Of a stretch of 64,000 nucleotides of DNA, positions 1 to 11,444 are shown one piece after another. The notes below the pieces were generated by a model that saw only the letters and a program-made list of their open reading frames with translations, searched no databases and had not been told where the DNA came from. Every line of letters starts with the position of its first letter. The first letter of the stretch is position 1. Made by a program: the position numbers and the translations under genes. Origin of the DNA: Anticarsia gemmatalis (Eukaryota; Arthropoda; Insecta; Lepidoptera; Erebidae); contig NC_134766.1 in assembly GCF_050436995.1 (NCBI RefSeq), forward strand, positions 9,982,001 through 10,046,000, in the 5' to 3' direction.

Positions 1-70
1 TGAGGTAAGTTTTGGTAACGTGCCCTATAAATGACAATAGGCTAGCTCAGCTTTTTTTTATGACAATTTC

Positions 71-248
71 AGCACTATGAATTGCTCTTGTTTAGCGGGG
101 TCTTTTAAAGACCTACACACAACGGACACAAAGTACAATGATTAGAATCGAAACTACTATTTGTGGATCGCAATGGAATCGAACCTACGACTTCCCGACG
201 CAATGGTAGAGGCGTAGCGACCTTAACCACTGCGCCACGGAGATTGCC
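71..248 (-). repeat. tRNA-headed SINE, family A copy 1
   Basis: Read on the minus strand, this begins with a tRNA-like head: an A-box-like stretch (GGCGCAGTGGTTAAGGT) and a B-box-like GGTTCGATTCC further in. The body carries CACAAATA and ACTTTGTGTCCGTTGT and a tail related to AAGGATTGCTCTTGTGTCGC. The same order recurs at 6346, 29487, 43500 and 56040, so this is a dispersed family and not a tRNA gene. Family assignment is from recalled similarity to lepidopteran SINEs. Confidence 0.65.
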
Positions 249-1085
249 TTTTAGATGAACTTACTTTTACAGTGACAAAACGTGGGTATTTTATACAACT
301 CTACGCCTACCCCATCGGTTATAACAAGTGTGATATAATGCAGGTATAGTAAATAAGAATAAATGGAAATAAGTTTGCTTCACGATTCCCCAGTGGAAGT
401 GTTAATGGGATTTTCTAATTTCAGTTGAATAGTGCTCAATAGTAACCCGAAGCTTGGTAACGTGCCCAGTATTTGGCAACAGACTCTTTATTACAGTGAA
501 CTAGTGAGAACTGGGTTACACCTCTGTCTATACTTAATTTATTAGCAGACTACTTTTGCCTGCAGTTCCGTTCGCTTGGTTGTCTATATGGCCGTTGTGT
601 TTTTCTGGTACGACACTGCAAAGTTTCATCAAAATCGAATCTGTAGTTTTTAATTAAATAACAAAAATCCAAGTCTCAAAACATTGGTGACTATAATATT
701 TGTATACACTAAATACTCGCCCCGATTTTACTCGGATTACAAATCTTAAAAAATATACACTAAAACCTTCCTTGGAGATTGTTCTATGTATTATTAAAAA
801 CCGCATGAAAATCCGTTCAACAAAAGTTGAGTTTGTTGTGAAGGAACAGATTGACAGATGCGGCAAGAGGATTTTAGTTTACAATATGTACTGAATGGGT
901 ATACAGGTAACGGCATAGATTAGAAAGGAGAAAAAAAAATAGATTGATTTAAAAAAAAAGGCTGGTTTGTGTATAAAGCTCACATCGTAAAAAGCTATAA
1001 AGCACTATCATGTGCAGGTCTATTAACTGTTCCTAGTATAGGCCCATAAAGTGCGGTCAGCGCTAATGTGGTGCTTTATTACGTT
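249..1085. other. intergenic DNA, nothing recognised
   Basis: AT-rich sequence with only short chance reading frames (654-894). No splice-bounded exon or clear element boundary was seen. Confidence 0.5.
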
Positions 1086-1595
1086 ATAAATAAGTCTAGA
1101 CGTTATGTACACTCTGTAGAATAGCTGTAGTGATCATAGTAGTGCTCAGCGGTAAACGATCGGCTAGTTAAGCAACATTAGAAAAGATGTTCCTTAGATG
1201 GGTGGTCACTTATTGTTATTTCAAATATTTGTCTTTGTGCTACGGAGTAAAAGTAAAATGTCGGTCCTAATTGTTTTCAATTAACAGATTACTATTTCAA
1301 CACTAGTTTGACCACTCACCATACGACAACTAGAACTTGAATATAAAGTAGGTGTTTTAAAAAGCAAACTATACGTAGACCTAGTGCAGAAGACTCTTGG
1401 TTGACTGTTGTACGCACCCGGCAATTCTTTCCAAGTGGACCTAAGATTGTTTATTATTGATGTATCAAGACTGTTCAAGTATTTTGGCGCCACATATAAA
1501 TAATAAATAAATATTGAGCATAACTAAAACACTACGGTATAAATGAGTCCAGACGTTATGTACACACCCTGTATAATAACTACAGTGATCATAGT
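1086..1595 (+). repeat. family C repeat copy bracketed by direct repeats
   Basis: Two related stretches of about 55 bp, 1086-1140 and 1539-1595, share the cores AGACGTTATGTACAC and GTGATCATAGT in the same orientation. Between them lies a degenerate copy of family C (about 1147-1450), recognised by GGTAAACGATC, GTTAAGCAAC, TAGATGGGTGG, ATGTCGGTCC and GACCACTCACCATACGA in that order. Other copies are near 23757, 28165, 34545 and 35110. I could not assign the family to a known class. Confidence 0.45.
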
Positions 1596-1996
1596 GGAAG
1601 GTGTGTAGTTGATGTTAGAACATTATGAGGCTCAAGTAGTCAGTGATTTATTTAGTAGTCGTATCAAAGGAATAACTAATGACACGTTTTATGAGAATTA
1701 TGTGTGTTGTTAATAATATAAGCATGAAAGTTTGTCTATCTGTCTGTCTGTTTTACTGTTATTGTTAAACAGCTAATCCGATTGTGATGAAATAAGTAAG
1801 TAGATAGTTAAAGATGGGCCTATTTCAACCTTTTAGAAGTTGATTTTTAAACCAGTAAATAATAAGAAATTGAGATCAAAAATCCCTATTTTAGCCGTAG
1901 TAGAAACTTGTAAACGAGCAGAATCCCGCGAAACAAATTAAATTAATTTCGTATGCGAAACTCATCAACTCTATTTTTCTTAGATAAATAATTTTA
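1596..1996. other. intergenic DNA with a degraded interspersed-repeat head
   Basis: Contains (near 1715-1830) the decayed lepidopteran repeat start AATAATATAAGCATGAAAGTT followed by a CTGT-rich stretch. No gene was seen. Confidence 0.4.
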
Positions 1997-2222
1997 TTAC
2001 GTCGGGAAAAAAGTATTTTCGCATTATAGTATGTTTGAACTTGTAATAAAATCTTTTCTCTACACAAAAAAGCTCGATATTTGGTATATAACCTCACGAG
2101 CCCACTGAAAGGAACCTAATGAACCCTAATGAAGTGTACTCATTTGTTATTCTTGAAGCCAAAGAGATTTTATTACATTTTCATACATACTATAATGCGA
2201 AAAGACTTTTTCCCCGACCTAA
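1997..2222 (-). mobile_element. mariner-type MITE, copy 1
   Basis: The inverted ends begin TTACGTCGGGAAAA on the left and, read inward from the right, TTAGGTCGGGGAAAAAGTC. They continue into TTTTCGCATTATAGTATG on both sides and are flanked by TA dinucleotides (1995-1996, 2223-2224), the mariner target. At 226 bp it has no room for a transposase. The interior is the reverse complement of the copy at 6990-7203, so the two lie in opposite orientations. Confidence 0.8.
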
Positions 2223-3555
2223 TATTTACAGTAACATTTTGAAATAAATAATTTCACACAACTAAGCATATAATTTATCAAAAAAATATTCAATACACAT
2301 AAAATATTGACCAGCTATATCCCAGAACGTTCAAACCTTCCACAAAATATTTGAAATACAAAATTTCATCCCTAGATTTCGGTTCAGGAAGTGATTTTAA
2401 ACCTTAACTCCGCATCGAGGCTGTATTTACGTATATTTCACGAGTGAACCTCGGAAAGGAAGTGACGATAAAAATGAAATATGGAAGAGAACTTGTTGTT
2501 AGTTTATTTATAGAATTATTTAGTGTATGTTAGATAAAAATAGTTTTAAAAGTTAGGTTTTATCTTTAAAAATTGTGTAGGTTCAGAAAAGATTTTATGC
2601 CCTAAAACTACTAACCTGGTGTCGTGGTTTCGGATCCCACACCATCCCAAATTATGTTTTTATGTGAATTGCTGTACTTTGTGCAATTTAACCTACTTAA
2701 AAAATGAGGCTATTTTTGATTCGACTCATTCTCGACTATAATAATGTTTATCTTATTTAAATTTTCGTTAAATACTCACAATTTTGACTTTGGAATTGAT
2801 CCTTGGAACCTCCTATTACATACCGTTACTATCTTACTCTGGACCACAGGAGAAAGTAACATAGTATTATAGTCAAAACCAAATACTACTTCATCTATAT
2901 ATACATATTTCACAAACTACACAAAATCTCCAACTACCCTCAATCTATACCTACAACAAACTTAGTTATAATCCTACCCCAGTTGGTCGGTAACCGCATG
3001 AACGTAGGCTGGCAACACTAATATCTTAATAACTGATATTATCACGGGTCTCTGCACTCTTACCTGCGTATAAACTATTAATTAATACTGAAAAGTAAAG
3101 GCTTATACGTAGTTGAAACTGTGAGAGAGGTTAAGCAAGTTTTGTAAAGTCTTTAGGGATGGGTGGCGGTATACATTAATTAGTGTTAATTTTTTAAATA
3201 TTTGGTATCACAAATACCAATCACAAGCTAATTGGTGCGGCACCGTTCGCATGTAAACAAAGTTCCAGCAGCAAAAAATCTTTAGGTTATCCACTAGCTA
3301 AATTTCATCAAAAATGGTTCAGTAGTTTAGCCGTGAAACAAAAAACACCTCAGATTTTGTGTCTAAGTGTCTCTAAAGTTAAGAGTAATTTGATATACGA
3401 ACGAAACCAAGCGGATCAACAGTAACTAGTCTTTTACGCTATAGTTATTGAACTATTAATGCCTGTAGCTCAGTTTCATTCTTAACTTATTTTCTAAAAA
3501 CAATATTATCTTTATCAAAATTTTCAAAGAAACAACCACAAATCTAAACAACTTT
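2223..3555. other. intergenic DNA, nothing definite
   Basis: AT-rich. A stretch near 3290-3345 with TTTCATCAAAAATGGTTCAG resembles the internal part of common lepidopteran interspersed repeats. No exon was recognised. Confidence 0.45.
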
Positions 3556-4697
3556 ATGCCATCAAAAACATTCTGTAAAAACCTCAAGTCTCGCCGTAAA
3601 AAGTTGTGAGATCTATATAACACCAAGTCGATTAATCTATTTAGTCTCTACTTATAGGACCTTCTGTCTTAAGTTATTACGTATGTTATTATCATGCCAA
3701 TTAAAAAAAATACCTTTAAAACAAATAGACCGACCTGGCCATCGCATGATTTAATTATTAGTATGTTTCACACTAATCAGCACGACGAGAAGACAAGTTA
3801 ATGCTCCTTAAATGTTAATGGCGAATTTGTGTTTTCTTGCGATGACCAAGTCGATCTATTTGTTTTAAAGGTATATTTTTTTAAATTGGCATGATAATAA
3901 CATACGTAATAACTTAAGACAGAAGGTCCTATAAGTAGAGACTAAATAGATTAATCGACTTGGTGTTATATAGATCTCACAACTTTTTACGGCGAGACTT
4001 GAGGTTTTTACAGAATGTTTTTGATGGCATCTCACTTCTTTTTGTAGAGCGAACATAAGTCCGATTTGTGTGAAAAGACGTTTTTTTTTCATAATTCAAC
4101 ATATTTTCCTATGGGAATGTTGTTCAGTTTCATGGGCTAAACACCCTTACCCACCCTATACCACCTCCCGTTATGCCTCATATAGTAGGTACCTATTTAT
4201 TTTATTTTCTACAGTAATAATAATTCATTAACTGCAAATGTAACCTTGTAATCTTATACATTTATATGGGATTACAAAGTTATTGTTGCAGTTGGTGTAT
4301 TTAGAAAACTGGACCGAAATTAGAAAATATTACATTTTTCCCATGATTAAGACACTAAACCCTATTTGTATTCAAAATTTTAAGCTTCTAAGTCTGCTAG
4401 AAGTACCTTAGACTTTTGATGATCGGTGAGTCAGTGAGTCAGTGAATCAGTGAGTGACAAAATTCAAAATTTTAACAAGTTGTCATTCTTAAACCACTGG
4501 CTCAAATTGGCTGAAATTTTAAATATACCGTGTTTATACAATGACTAATCAGTTGCTGAAAATCCAGGCTTCTTGTTTTATCCACAACGAAATAATAGGG
4601 GTGTCAAAAATAGCCCGAATTGCTTCGAGAAAAGGATGTTACGGCCGTGCCGCTTTTTTTTTGCTCGACTTGCGGGGGCACTTCCGTGCCCCCAGAT
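3556..4697 (+). mobile_element. unclassified foldback element (family E), copy 1
   Basis: The left part is an inverted repeat: an arm at about 3556-3744 is answered by its reverse complement at about 3845-4030 across a spacer of about 100 bp. A body of about 670 bp follows, containing GTGAGTCAGTGAGTCAGTGA near 4426. It ends in a perfect hairpin, GGGGGCAC-TTCC-GTGCCCCC, near 4674-4693. A second copy lies in opposite orientation at 8406-9299. There is no coding capacity. The terminal hairpin recalls Helitron or Helentron derivatives, but no diagnostic terminus was confirmed. Confidence 0.6.
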
Positions 4698-4871
4698 AAG
4701 TAGGAAACAAAAATGCTATCAAGTTACAAAAGCACTCAAAACTTGTCCAAAACTGAGTAACAATGAAAAAGCACTGTTTATTTGTTAGAATGATATTAAA
4801 CAATCGTTCAAGAGTTTGTTAAACTGATTGTTAACTTTTGTAATAACTGGTGTCTGCCGAATTTATTTGGA

Positions 4872-5142
4872 ACTAGCTGACCCACGCAACTTCGCTTGCG
4901 TCACATAAGAGAGAATGCATCATAATTTTTCCCGTTTTTGTAACATTTCTCGTTGCTACTCCGCTCTTATTGGTCGTAGCGTGATGATATATAGCCTATA
5001 GCCTTCCTCGATAAATGGACTATCTAACACTGAAAGAATTTTTTAAACGGACCAGTAGATCCTGAGATTAGCGCGTTCAAACAAACAAACGAACAAACAA
5101 TCAAACAAACAAACTCTTCAGGTTTATAATATTAGTATAGAT
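4872..5142 (+). repeat. ACTAGCTGACC-type interspersed element (family D), copy 1
   Basis: Begins ACTAGCTGACCCACGCAAC and has CGTAGCGTGATGATATATAG in the middle. It ends with an AAAC-rich tract, then CTCTTCAGGTTTATAATATT and AGTATAGAT. Near-identical elements are at 10166, 25097, 25645, 27189 (partial) and 29898 (related). It is a non-coding dispersed repeat typical of moths. Whether it is a SINE or a Helitron derivative is not decidable here. Confidence 0.7.
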
Positions 5143-5610
5143 TTAGTTTTATTCATATGATATGACTGCATTTATCATGAACAATGAACAAACACATTAT
5201 TATGAATGTTCATTAAACAGCTTTGCTCAAGGACAATGTTCGATAATAATAAACCTCTAACGGACAAATTTATTGATTTATCCTGAAATAGCTAATGCAT
5301 TAATTAATCAATAACTTGCAACTGAATATCGCTATTATCGATTATGCAACACGCAATTTTAACTATCTTACCAATATAGTCAGATCTCTCTCTCTCTGAT
5401 TAGTATTTGCTCTTTTTCACTCATATGCAACTCATAGCATGCTGTAATAATCACCTTAACCACTATAACACATCACCGTTAAATTAAAATATGCTATGCA
5501 CTATCACACTTTCAAAAGAACTTTATTGGTTCTATTCAATAATATTCAATTCTCAAATGTAAAAAACGAGTCTCAAACGCAATGAGAATTAATAATAATA
5601 ATAATAATAA
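5143..5610. other. intergenic DNA ending in an (AAT)n tract
   Basis: AT-rich sequence, with a CTCTCT run near 5389 and a pure AATAATAAT run at about 5590-5610 immediately before the GC-rich block. No gene was seen. Confidence 0.45.
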
Positions 5611-6330
5611 GCCCGCAGGGCACCTTGAGGCGAGGTGACGGGGAGTAGCGACCCCGCGGTACCTGAGTGCTCCAGGGGGAAGTCACCCTTCCTCATCTCC
5701 GGCTTGCCTTAGTTGGCTGGTCGGAGTGAAAACTGACGAGGAAGCGGTCCCCCGCCTCTGGCTTGCCTTCATTGGCCGTCCAGAGTGGAGTCGCAAGGGC
5801 AGAGCTCCCACTCTGCTCGGAGGACGGATGCCGAGCGTAAGTGGCTAGTGGGCCAGTGATGCCGGACCCTCAGGGAGCAAGTGATCTGAGTTTAACGTCC
5901 AGCGAGGCCTCTCCGTCCTTCAGCCGCTCACGTCCCTGTTGCCCCCTTGTTGCTATTTATGCGACTTGTTTAGGGTGGCCCAGTTTGTGAGTTGGCAAGT
6001 CTCCGCCTGCCATTTTTACATGTTTTCAACATTGTTATCGGCAGGCGCCATAGTCCCCATAGATCCCCTGGTTTCCAGTCCATAAACACCCCATCCCAAT
6101 AGCCCAAGTAGTTTTTTCCCATTAGTTTTGCCATAGTTCCACACAGTCCGGTGATTGTCCTTGGGAGCATTTTATAGTGTAAACAGGGATAATCACCGGA
6201 TTGTGACACCATACATTTATTTAAAGATTAAAGCCGTCTAAAAAGGGCCTCTATGTGTTGGCTTCGGCCCCACGCACGCCTTCCAAATGTCCGGGACTCT
6301 GTAGTCCCGAGATATAAAAGAGACGTACAT
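5611..6330 (+). mobile_element. GC-rich LINE-like fragment between AAT tracts
   Basis: An abrupt GC-rich block stands out from the surrounding AT-rich DNA and is bordered on both sides by ATAATAATAAT runs. It contains an imperfect internal duplication (CTCCGGCTTGCCTTAGTTGG near 5697 and CTCTGGCTTGCCTTCATTGG near 5755). It ends with CGCACGCCTTCCAAATGTCC and GGGACTCTGTAGTCCCGAG, which I recall from 3' ends of moth R1-group retrotransposons. No intact reading frame remains; the 80-codon minus-strand frame at 5970-6212 shows no family motif. The R1 attribution is tentative. Confidence 0.4.
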
Positions 6331-6345
6331 AATAATAATAATCAT

Positions 6346-6567
6346 TTATTTCAGACAAAGTCCATATTTTACATACACATTAAGGCTTCGATTACTTTTT
6401 ACACTTTTACAAACATACAAACAACGGACACAAAGTACAACAAAGCTCAAACAATATCTGCGGACCGCACAAATATAACTTCCATGCAGAAATCGAACCC
6501 ATGACCTCTTGACGCACTGGCAGTGGCGTAGCAACCACCTTAACCACGACGCCACGGAGGCCGTCAA
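6346..6567 (-). repeat. tRNA-headed SINE, family A copy 2
   Basis: On the minus strand, the head GCCTCCGTGGCGTCGTGG TTAAGG and the B-box-like GGTTCGATTTC are followed by GCGGTCCGCAGATATTG, ACTTTGTGTCCGTTGTTTG and an AATAATTATT-like tail. Most of the family is present. The tail lies next to the AAT tract that ends the preceding GC-rich block. Confidence 0.7.
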
Positions 6568-6989
6568 ACAGTTGTAATTGTATTATTTTCTCTGATAAAA
6601 ATGCTGTTCAAAATACGACAGTGAATACATATTTCTGTTTTTGACAGTACAAGATTTAATTAAGTCATTTGTCGGTGATATGTAGGTCACGTATCGTTCT
6701 GCCGTGTTCGAGATATTGAGGTTTCAAGTAATCGGATTACTGCGTTTAAAATGACCACTTCAAACGTTCATCTGTCCAGTTTGATGAAGTACTTTACCGT
6801 TAGCGCGGTTCACAAAAATTGTGTGGTTTGAGCACAAATGAGGTTTTGGGAACACTCTTGATCAAAGCAAAATGCTGCCATAGGAATTTCAGGATTTTCA
6901 GCAGGCTTTCCCAGAAAATAGGTTCATAAAACAAATACCTATAATAATTATTATGATTGTATGTATTTCAAAGCAAATCTAACGAGATA
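6568..6989. other. intergenic DNA, nothing recognised
   Basis: AT-rich stretch without a convincing exon or repeat boundary. Confidence 0.45.
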
Positions 6990-7203
6990 TTAGGTCGGGG
7001 AAAAAGTCTTTTCGCATTATAGTATGTACGAACTTGTAATAAAATCTCTATGGCTTCAAGAATCACAAATGAGTACACGGTTCATTAGGTTTCTTTCAGT
7101 GAGCTCGTGAGGTACCCAAATATCGAGCTTTTTTGTGTAGAGAAAAGATTTTGTTACAAGTTCATACATACTATAATGCGAAAAGATTTTTTTCCCGACC
7201 TAA
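6990..7203 (+). mobile_element. mariner-type MITE, copy 2
   Basis: A 214-bp element with inverted ends TTAGGTCGGGGAAAAAGTC and its counterpart TTTTTTCCCGACCTAA, flanked by TA on both sides (6988-6989, 7204-7205). The ends are similar for about 45 bp, through CGCATTATAGTATG and ACTTGTAA. The interior has TTCATTAGG and TCGAGCTTTTTTGTGTAG and no reading frame of note. It pairs with 1997-2222. Confidence 0.85.
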
Positions 7204-7205
7204 TA

Positions 7206-7805
7206 TTAGCATTGTTACATATTTACTGCTAAATATTTGAGAATTACTATGTACCGGATTATTATAGCATTATAGGAACATTAATGAATAACACTGATGC
7301 TTAAATTTTAAATAATCTGGGGGTAGGTTAAGTTCATAAGTCTTTCTTGTCTTTGTGTTATTAGCAAATCGACCTAGAAAAGATCATGTTACCATGACAA
7401 CTGTAAACAACATATAATTTTTTTGTTCTACAGGCCCATAAAATACGTCACTTTTGAAGAAAGTATATGCCTTTCAGCTACAAGCCATTTGAAACACAAA
7501 AAATTGCTACATTATCACAAAAAACTATCAAAAAGGTGTCTTCTCACGCGAGTGACACCGCAGGCGACAGCTAGTAATAAACATAAAACAATAGTATTAC
7601 TATAAAGAGGGGACTTTGTTCGATGGCTCGCGGCGATCAGCGCCAATATGATATCAAAGGTTTTTTGTTAAAGCCTTATATTTCGAGGTTTTGGAGATGT
7701 TTAACTCGTAATACTGTATCAGGAATAGTGGCGTATCTTTTATGGCCTTTTTAATTCACTTTTTATAAATTAATTTTAGATTTAAATAGCTTAGTGGGAA
7801 TATAA
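7206..7805. other. intergenic DNA with a short repeat tail
   Basis: Near 7540-7570, the ACGCGAGTGACACCGCAGGC and GACAGCTAGTAATAA end resembles the 3' terminus of another lepidopteran interspersed family. No gene was recognised. Confidence 0.4.
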
Positions 7806-7975
7806 GTGGTGTATGATAGCCGAGTAGTATAAGTTGACACCTACCACTCAAGTGGTCGCAGGTTCGAATCCGAGGCAACATACCAATGATTTTTCAAAGT
7901 TATGTGTGCATTTGAAATAATTATCACTTGCTTTAACGGTGAAGTGGTAATATGGTTCACTAATCAGTACAAGGT
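7806..7975 (+). repeat. tRNA-headed SINE, family B, head-side copy
   Basis: Shows GATAGCCGAGTAGTATAAGTT (A-box region), then CTCAAGTGGTCGCAGGTTCGAATCC (written here in two parts: CTCAAGTGGTCGCA, GGTTCGAATCC, the B box). CCAATGATTTTTCAAAGTTATG follows. The same head occurs in reverse at 14885-15070, 19868-20160 and 35643-35895. It is tRNA-derived but has no acceptor stem, so it is not a functional tRNA. Confidence 0.6.
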
Positions 7976-8405
7976 GACGTTGGTTTAGTTTCAGTGCGTA
8001 ACAAATATGAGTGTAATAAATATGTGTTGTTTAGACATACTGTGTGTTGGCTATGATCGTAATCAGTATTCTTCAATCTTATTTACGTGACGACCACATA
8101 ATGTAGGTAGTAACGGGCACATCTTCAAAGAAAACAAAACCACTTACAACTCCTCAAATAAAAACTTATGACTGTGACTACAAGCCATCTGAATACTTTA
8201 ACTTTGAAGGTTATTTTGAACTTAAACTCGAAATAAAACGATCAGTCAAACGCTTCTACCTGTCTCACTAAAAGAAAACAGCCGTGGTATTATAAAATCA
8301 ACTTCTCTTGAGTTGTGTGTTCACATAGAATCTATGTTGTCAGTCAGGTGTCAAGTGACGAGATGCTAAGTGACGCGCTTCATCTGAATATTATACCTGA
8401 CTAAT
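7976..8405. other. intergenic DNA, nothing recognised
   Basis: No splice-bounded exon, tRNA or element end was seen here. Confidence 0.4.
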
Positions 8406-9299
8406 ATCTGGGGGCACGGAAGTGCCCCCGCAAGTCGAGCAAAAAAAAAGCGGCACGGCCGTAACATCCTTTTCTCGAAGCAATTCGGGCTATTTTTGAC
8501 ACCCCTATAATTTCGTTGTGGATAAAACAAGAAGCCTGGATTTTCAGCAACTAATCAGTCATTGTATAAACACGGTATATTTAAAATTTCAGTCAATTTG
8601 AACCAGTAGTTTAAGAATGACAACTTGTTAAAATTTTGAATTTTGTCACTCACTGATTCACTGACTCACTGACTCACCGATCATCAAAAGTCTAAGGTAC
8701 TTCTAGCAGACTTAGAAGCTTACAATTTAGAAAACAAATAGGGTTTAGTGTTTTAATCATGGGAAAAATTAAATATTTTCTAATTTCGGTCCAGTTTTCT
8801 AAATACACCAACTGCAACAATAACTTTGTAATCCCTTATAAATGTATAAGATTACAAGGTTATATTTGCAGTTAATGAATTATTGTTACTGTAAATAGGT
8901 ACCTACTATATGAGGCATAACGGGAGGGGGTATAGGGTGGGTAAGGGTGTTTAACCCATGAAACTGAACAACATTCCCATAGGAAAATATGTTGAATGAT
9001 GAAAAAAAAACGTCTTTCCATACAAATTGGACTTATGTTCGCTCTACAAAAAGAAGTGAGATGCCATCAAAAACATTCTGTAAAAACCTCAAGTCTCGCC
9101 GTAAAAAGTTGTGAGATCTATATAATACCAAGTCGATTAATCTATTTAGTCTCTACTTAAAGGACCTTCTGTCTTAAGTTATTAAGCATGTTATTATCAT
9201 GCCAATTTAAAAAAAAAATACATTTAAAACAAATAGACCGACCTGGCCGAACTTTTTACGGCGAGACTTGAGGTTTTTACAGAATGTTTTTGATGGCAT
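8406..9299 (-). mobile_element. unclassified foldback element (family E), copy 2
   Basis: Reverse-oriented relative of 3556-4697. It starts at the hairpin (GGGGGCACGGAAGTGCCCCC, 8410-8429) and runs through the body. At 9060-9110 it enters the foldback arm ATGCCATCAAAAACATTCTG. The outer arm is mostly deleted: only about 50 bp (9249-9299) remain, ending TTTTTGATGGCAT. Sequence identity with copy 1 is high across the body by eye. Confidence 0.6.
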
Positions 9300-10165
9300 T
9301 ATGATGACAGGGATATACTGACAAGCTTAAAATATACAAGATGTTTCAGTGAGTAGAATTTAACAAGACACTGTTAGATTTGTTCAATATGTGTTTCCAA
9401 AATTGTATGATTGACATACAAAACTAATATATAATAGTAACTTTGAAACTTTCGCGTTACATGTGTATTATTAATGAGGCTAGGGCAATTAACGCGATTA
9501 GGCATTTTTTTTTAATCAAACTCGACGAACCAACTCCACTTTAAAAAAAAAGAACCAACGCCTTTTCTCAAAAAGATTGAGTACTATTTAAATTGCACTC
9601 TTGTCACTATTAATGGTTAGTTACCTTTAACGCGGAGATATCCTTAAAAATCGCGGTTGTTATCAACTAAGACACCAAACGTAAAGCTTTATCAAAGACT
9701 TTCGAGAGTTGCAACAATTTTGACACTATAATGACCACAAACCAAACGATAAAACCAAAAAAAAACAATAAGACCATGAATATAAAGTTTGTCATATTTT
9801 CAGGTATACAATGATATTTCTGGGAACACAAACAGTCTCAAGTAGCGCCACTTGTCCGTGGATCGGAGACAAGAGACAATAATCCCGCGAGACGTCTCTC
9901 CACTTACAATTGACAACTGATCTCCAGTCACACTTCAAATGTTACAGAAAGGTACAATAATGTACGATATTCTAGGCTTTTCTCACGATTATTTAGCTAT
10001 ATTCAGACTTCTATATCAATATCATAGATGTGATTGGCCAGCCCGCCTGTCATTTTTTGGCAGCTAAACCGTTAAATCGATATTAATGAACTTTTAGAAT
10101 ATTTTTTTTTAAACCAACTCAAGAGCAGTTTCAACGTAGAATAAAACTTTGCTCGAGTCGACTAT
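9300..10165. other. intergenic DNA, nothing recognised
   Basis: AT-rich, without a convincing reading frame, splice pair or repeat boundary. Confidence 0.45.
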
Positions 10166-10421
10166 ATCTATATCGAATATATTATAAAACTGAAGAGTTT
10201 GTTTATTTGTTTGAACGCGCTAATCTCAGGAACTACTGGTTCGATTTGAAAAATTCTTTCAGTGTTAGATAGTCTATTTATTGAGAAAGGGTAAAGGCTA
10301 TATATCATCACGCTACGACCAATAGGAGCAGAGTACCAGAAAAATATGTTACAAAATAGGGGAAAATTTTGACCCATTCTCTCTTATGTGACGCAAGCGA
10401 AGTTGCGCGGGTCAGCTAGTT
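10166..10421 (-). repeat. family D interspersed element, copy 2
   Basis: Reverse-oriented family D copy. It begins with the reversed tail (ATATTATAAAACTGAAGAG), shows CTATATATCATCACGCTACG, and ends AAGTTGCGCGGGTCAGCTAGT. Its AAAC tract is short. Confidence 0.7.
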
Positions 10422-11262
10422 GACAAGACATAGTCCTCCACCGGATCAGATGATAGCGACCCAGACTATGCTTGTTGCCCGGCGTGAGCTTCTTGATAGC
10501 GAGCAAAGCCAAACTTCGTCTTAAACACATGCACTCTCATGACTGCACTCGGAACAGACAAACTGACCGATGCTGTTGTAGTTTTACTAGATTTTAAATG
10601 TAAACGAAGTAAAACTATTTTGTTCGGAAAGTAAGTAGCGTTCTTAGTCCTTGTCTACTCCCTGTGGGAACGAGCGTGATTTTACATATAGTAGATTATG
10701 TATTACATTAACAAAGTAATTATCTATTTGTATTATAAGCAAGTAAAGCCGTTGTCCTCAAGTAGTTAAAAATGTAAGTATTCAAATATTTGTAGGCCTT
10801 GTTTTTATTGTTAACAATTATTCTATTTGAGATCAAATAAAATATTCCGCTGAGATTTCTATGCTGAATACATTTTTCATTTGAGAACTGAATTTCTGTT
10901 TTGAATTTTTATGAGCCTCGTAAAATAGTGAGCCGAGTCGCAGGAAAGATATTGTTTTACAAAAGTTTTTTTGTTATTGTTGAACGCTCGTATTTCTAAA
11001 AGCACAGAAAAACTCTTTTATAGAAACATTAGTACAAAATCCACTGCAGTTATTTGATAAAATTATGTTTATACGACTTTGAAAGTAACATTCTGAATCT
11101 GTTTATACTCGTAAAACCTTCAAGGTAACGTTAATATAATGAATTATTTTCTTTTGATCATTCCATACCAAAAATATAGCACTTTATCCTGATATTCATT
11201 CATAATTACATTTATTAAACACTGAGCTTTTAACAATAAACCCACAGTCACACTTCACTTAC
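10422..11262. other. intergenic DNA, nothing definite
   Basis: A moderately GC-rich patch at 10430-10560 has no open frame on either strand. The rest is AT-rich. Confidence 0.4.
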
Positions 11263-11444
11263 AAAAACAAATCAAAAGATACCACTTTTAAGACACTTCA
11301 CTACACTACTTAATCTACAGGGTGTATAAATATAATTGTGGTATAAAAATAAGTTTGCAGCGCAATCGGCGCGGTGAAGGGACGCGATCGGCGCGCTCGT
11401 TCGTAGCCGACTAACGCGCGTCGCTTGCCAACGGCGCGGGAACT
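11263..11444 (-). other. possible non-coding first exon of a minus-strand gene
   Basis: On the minus strand, an insect initiator-like TCAGT (11442-11446) opens a very GC-rich leader that turns AT-rich and reaches a donor, TTTTT|GTAAGTG, at 11263/11262. The 182 bases between contain no ATG, as expected of a 5' untranslated exon. The GC-rich block stands out from its surroundings. No downstream coding exon was identified, so this could equally be an unannotated repeat. Confidence 0.25.

Noticed and set aside
5970..6212. 80-codon minus-strand frame, Trp/Gly-rich
   Set aside because: It lies within the LINE-like GC-rich block, antisense to its presumed orientation, with no recognised domain.
7812..7885. 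Possible tRNA gene (A and B boxes)
   Set aside because: No pairing acceptor stem; the same head recurs at 14885, 19868 and 35643, so it is a SINE head.
4697..8406. Reading the two inverted family E copies as ends of one large transposon
   Set aside because: The interior holds unrelated SINE, LINE-like and MITE insertions and no transposase, so two independent insertions are simpler.
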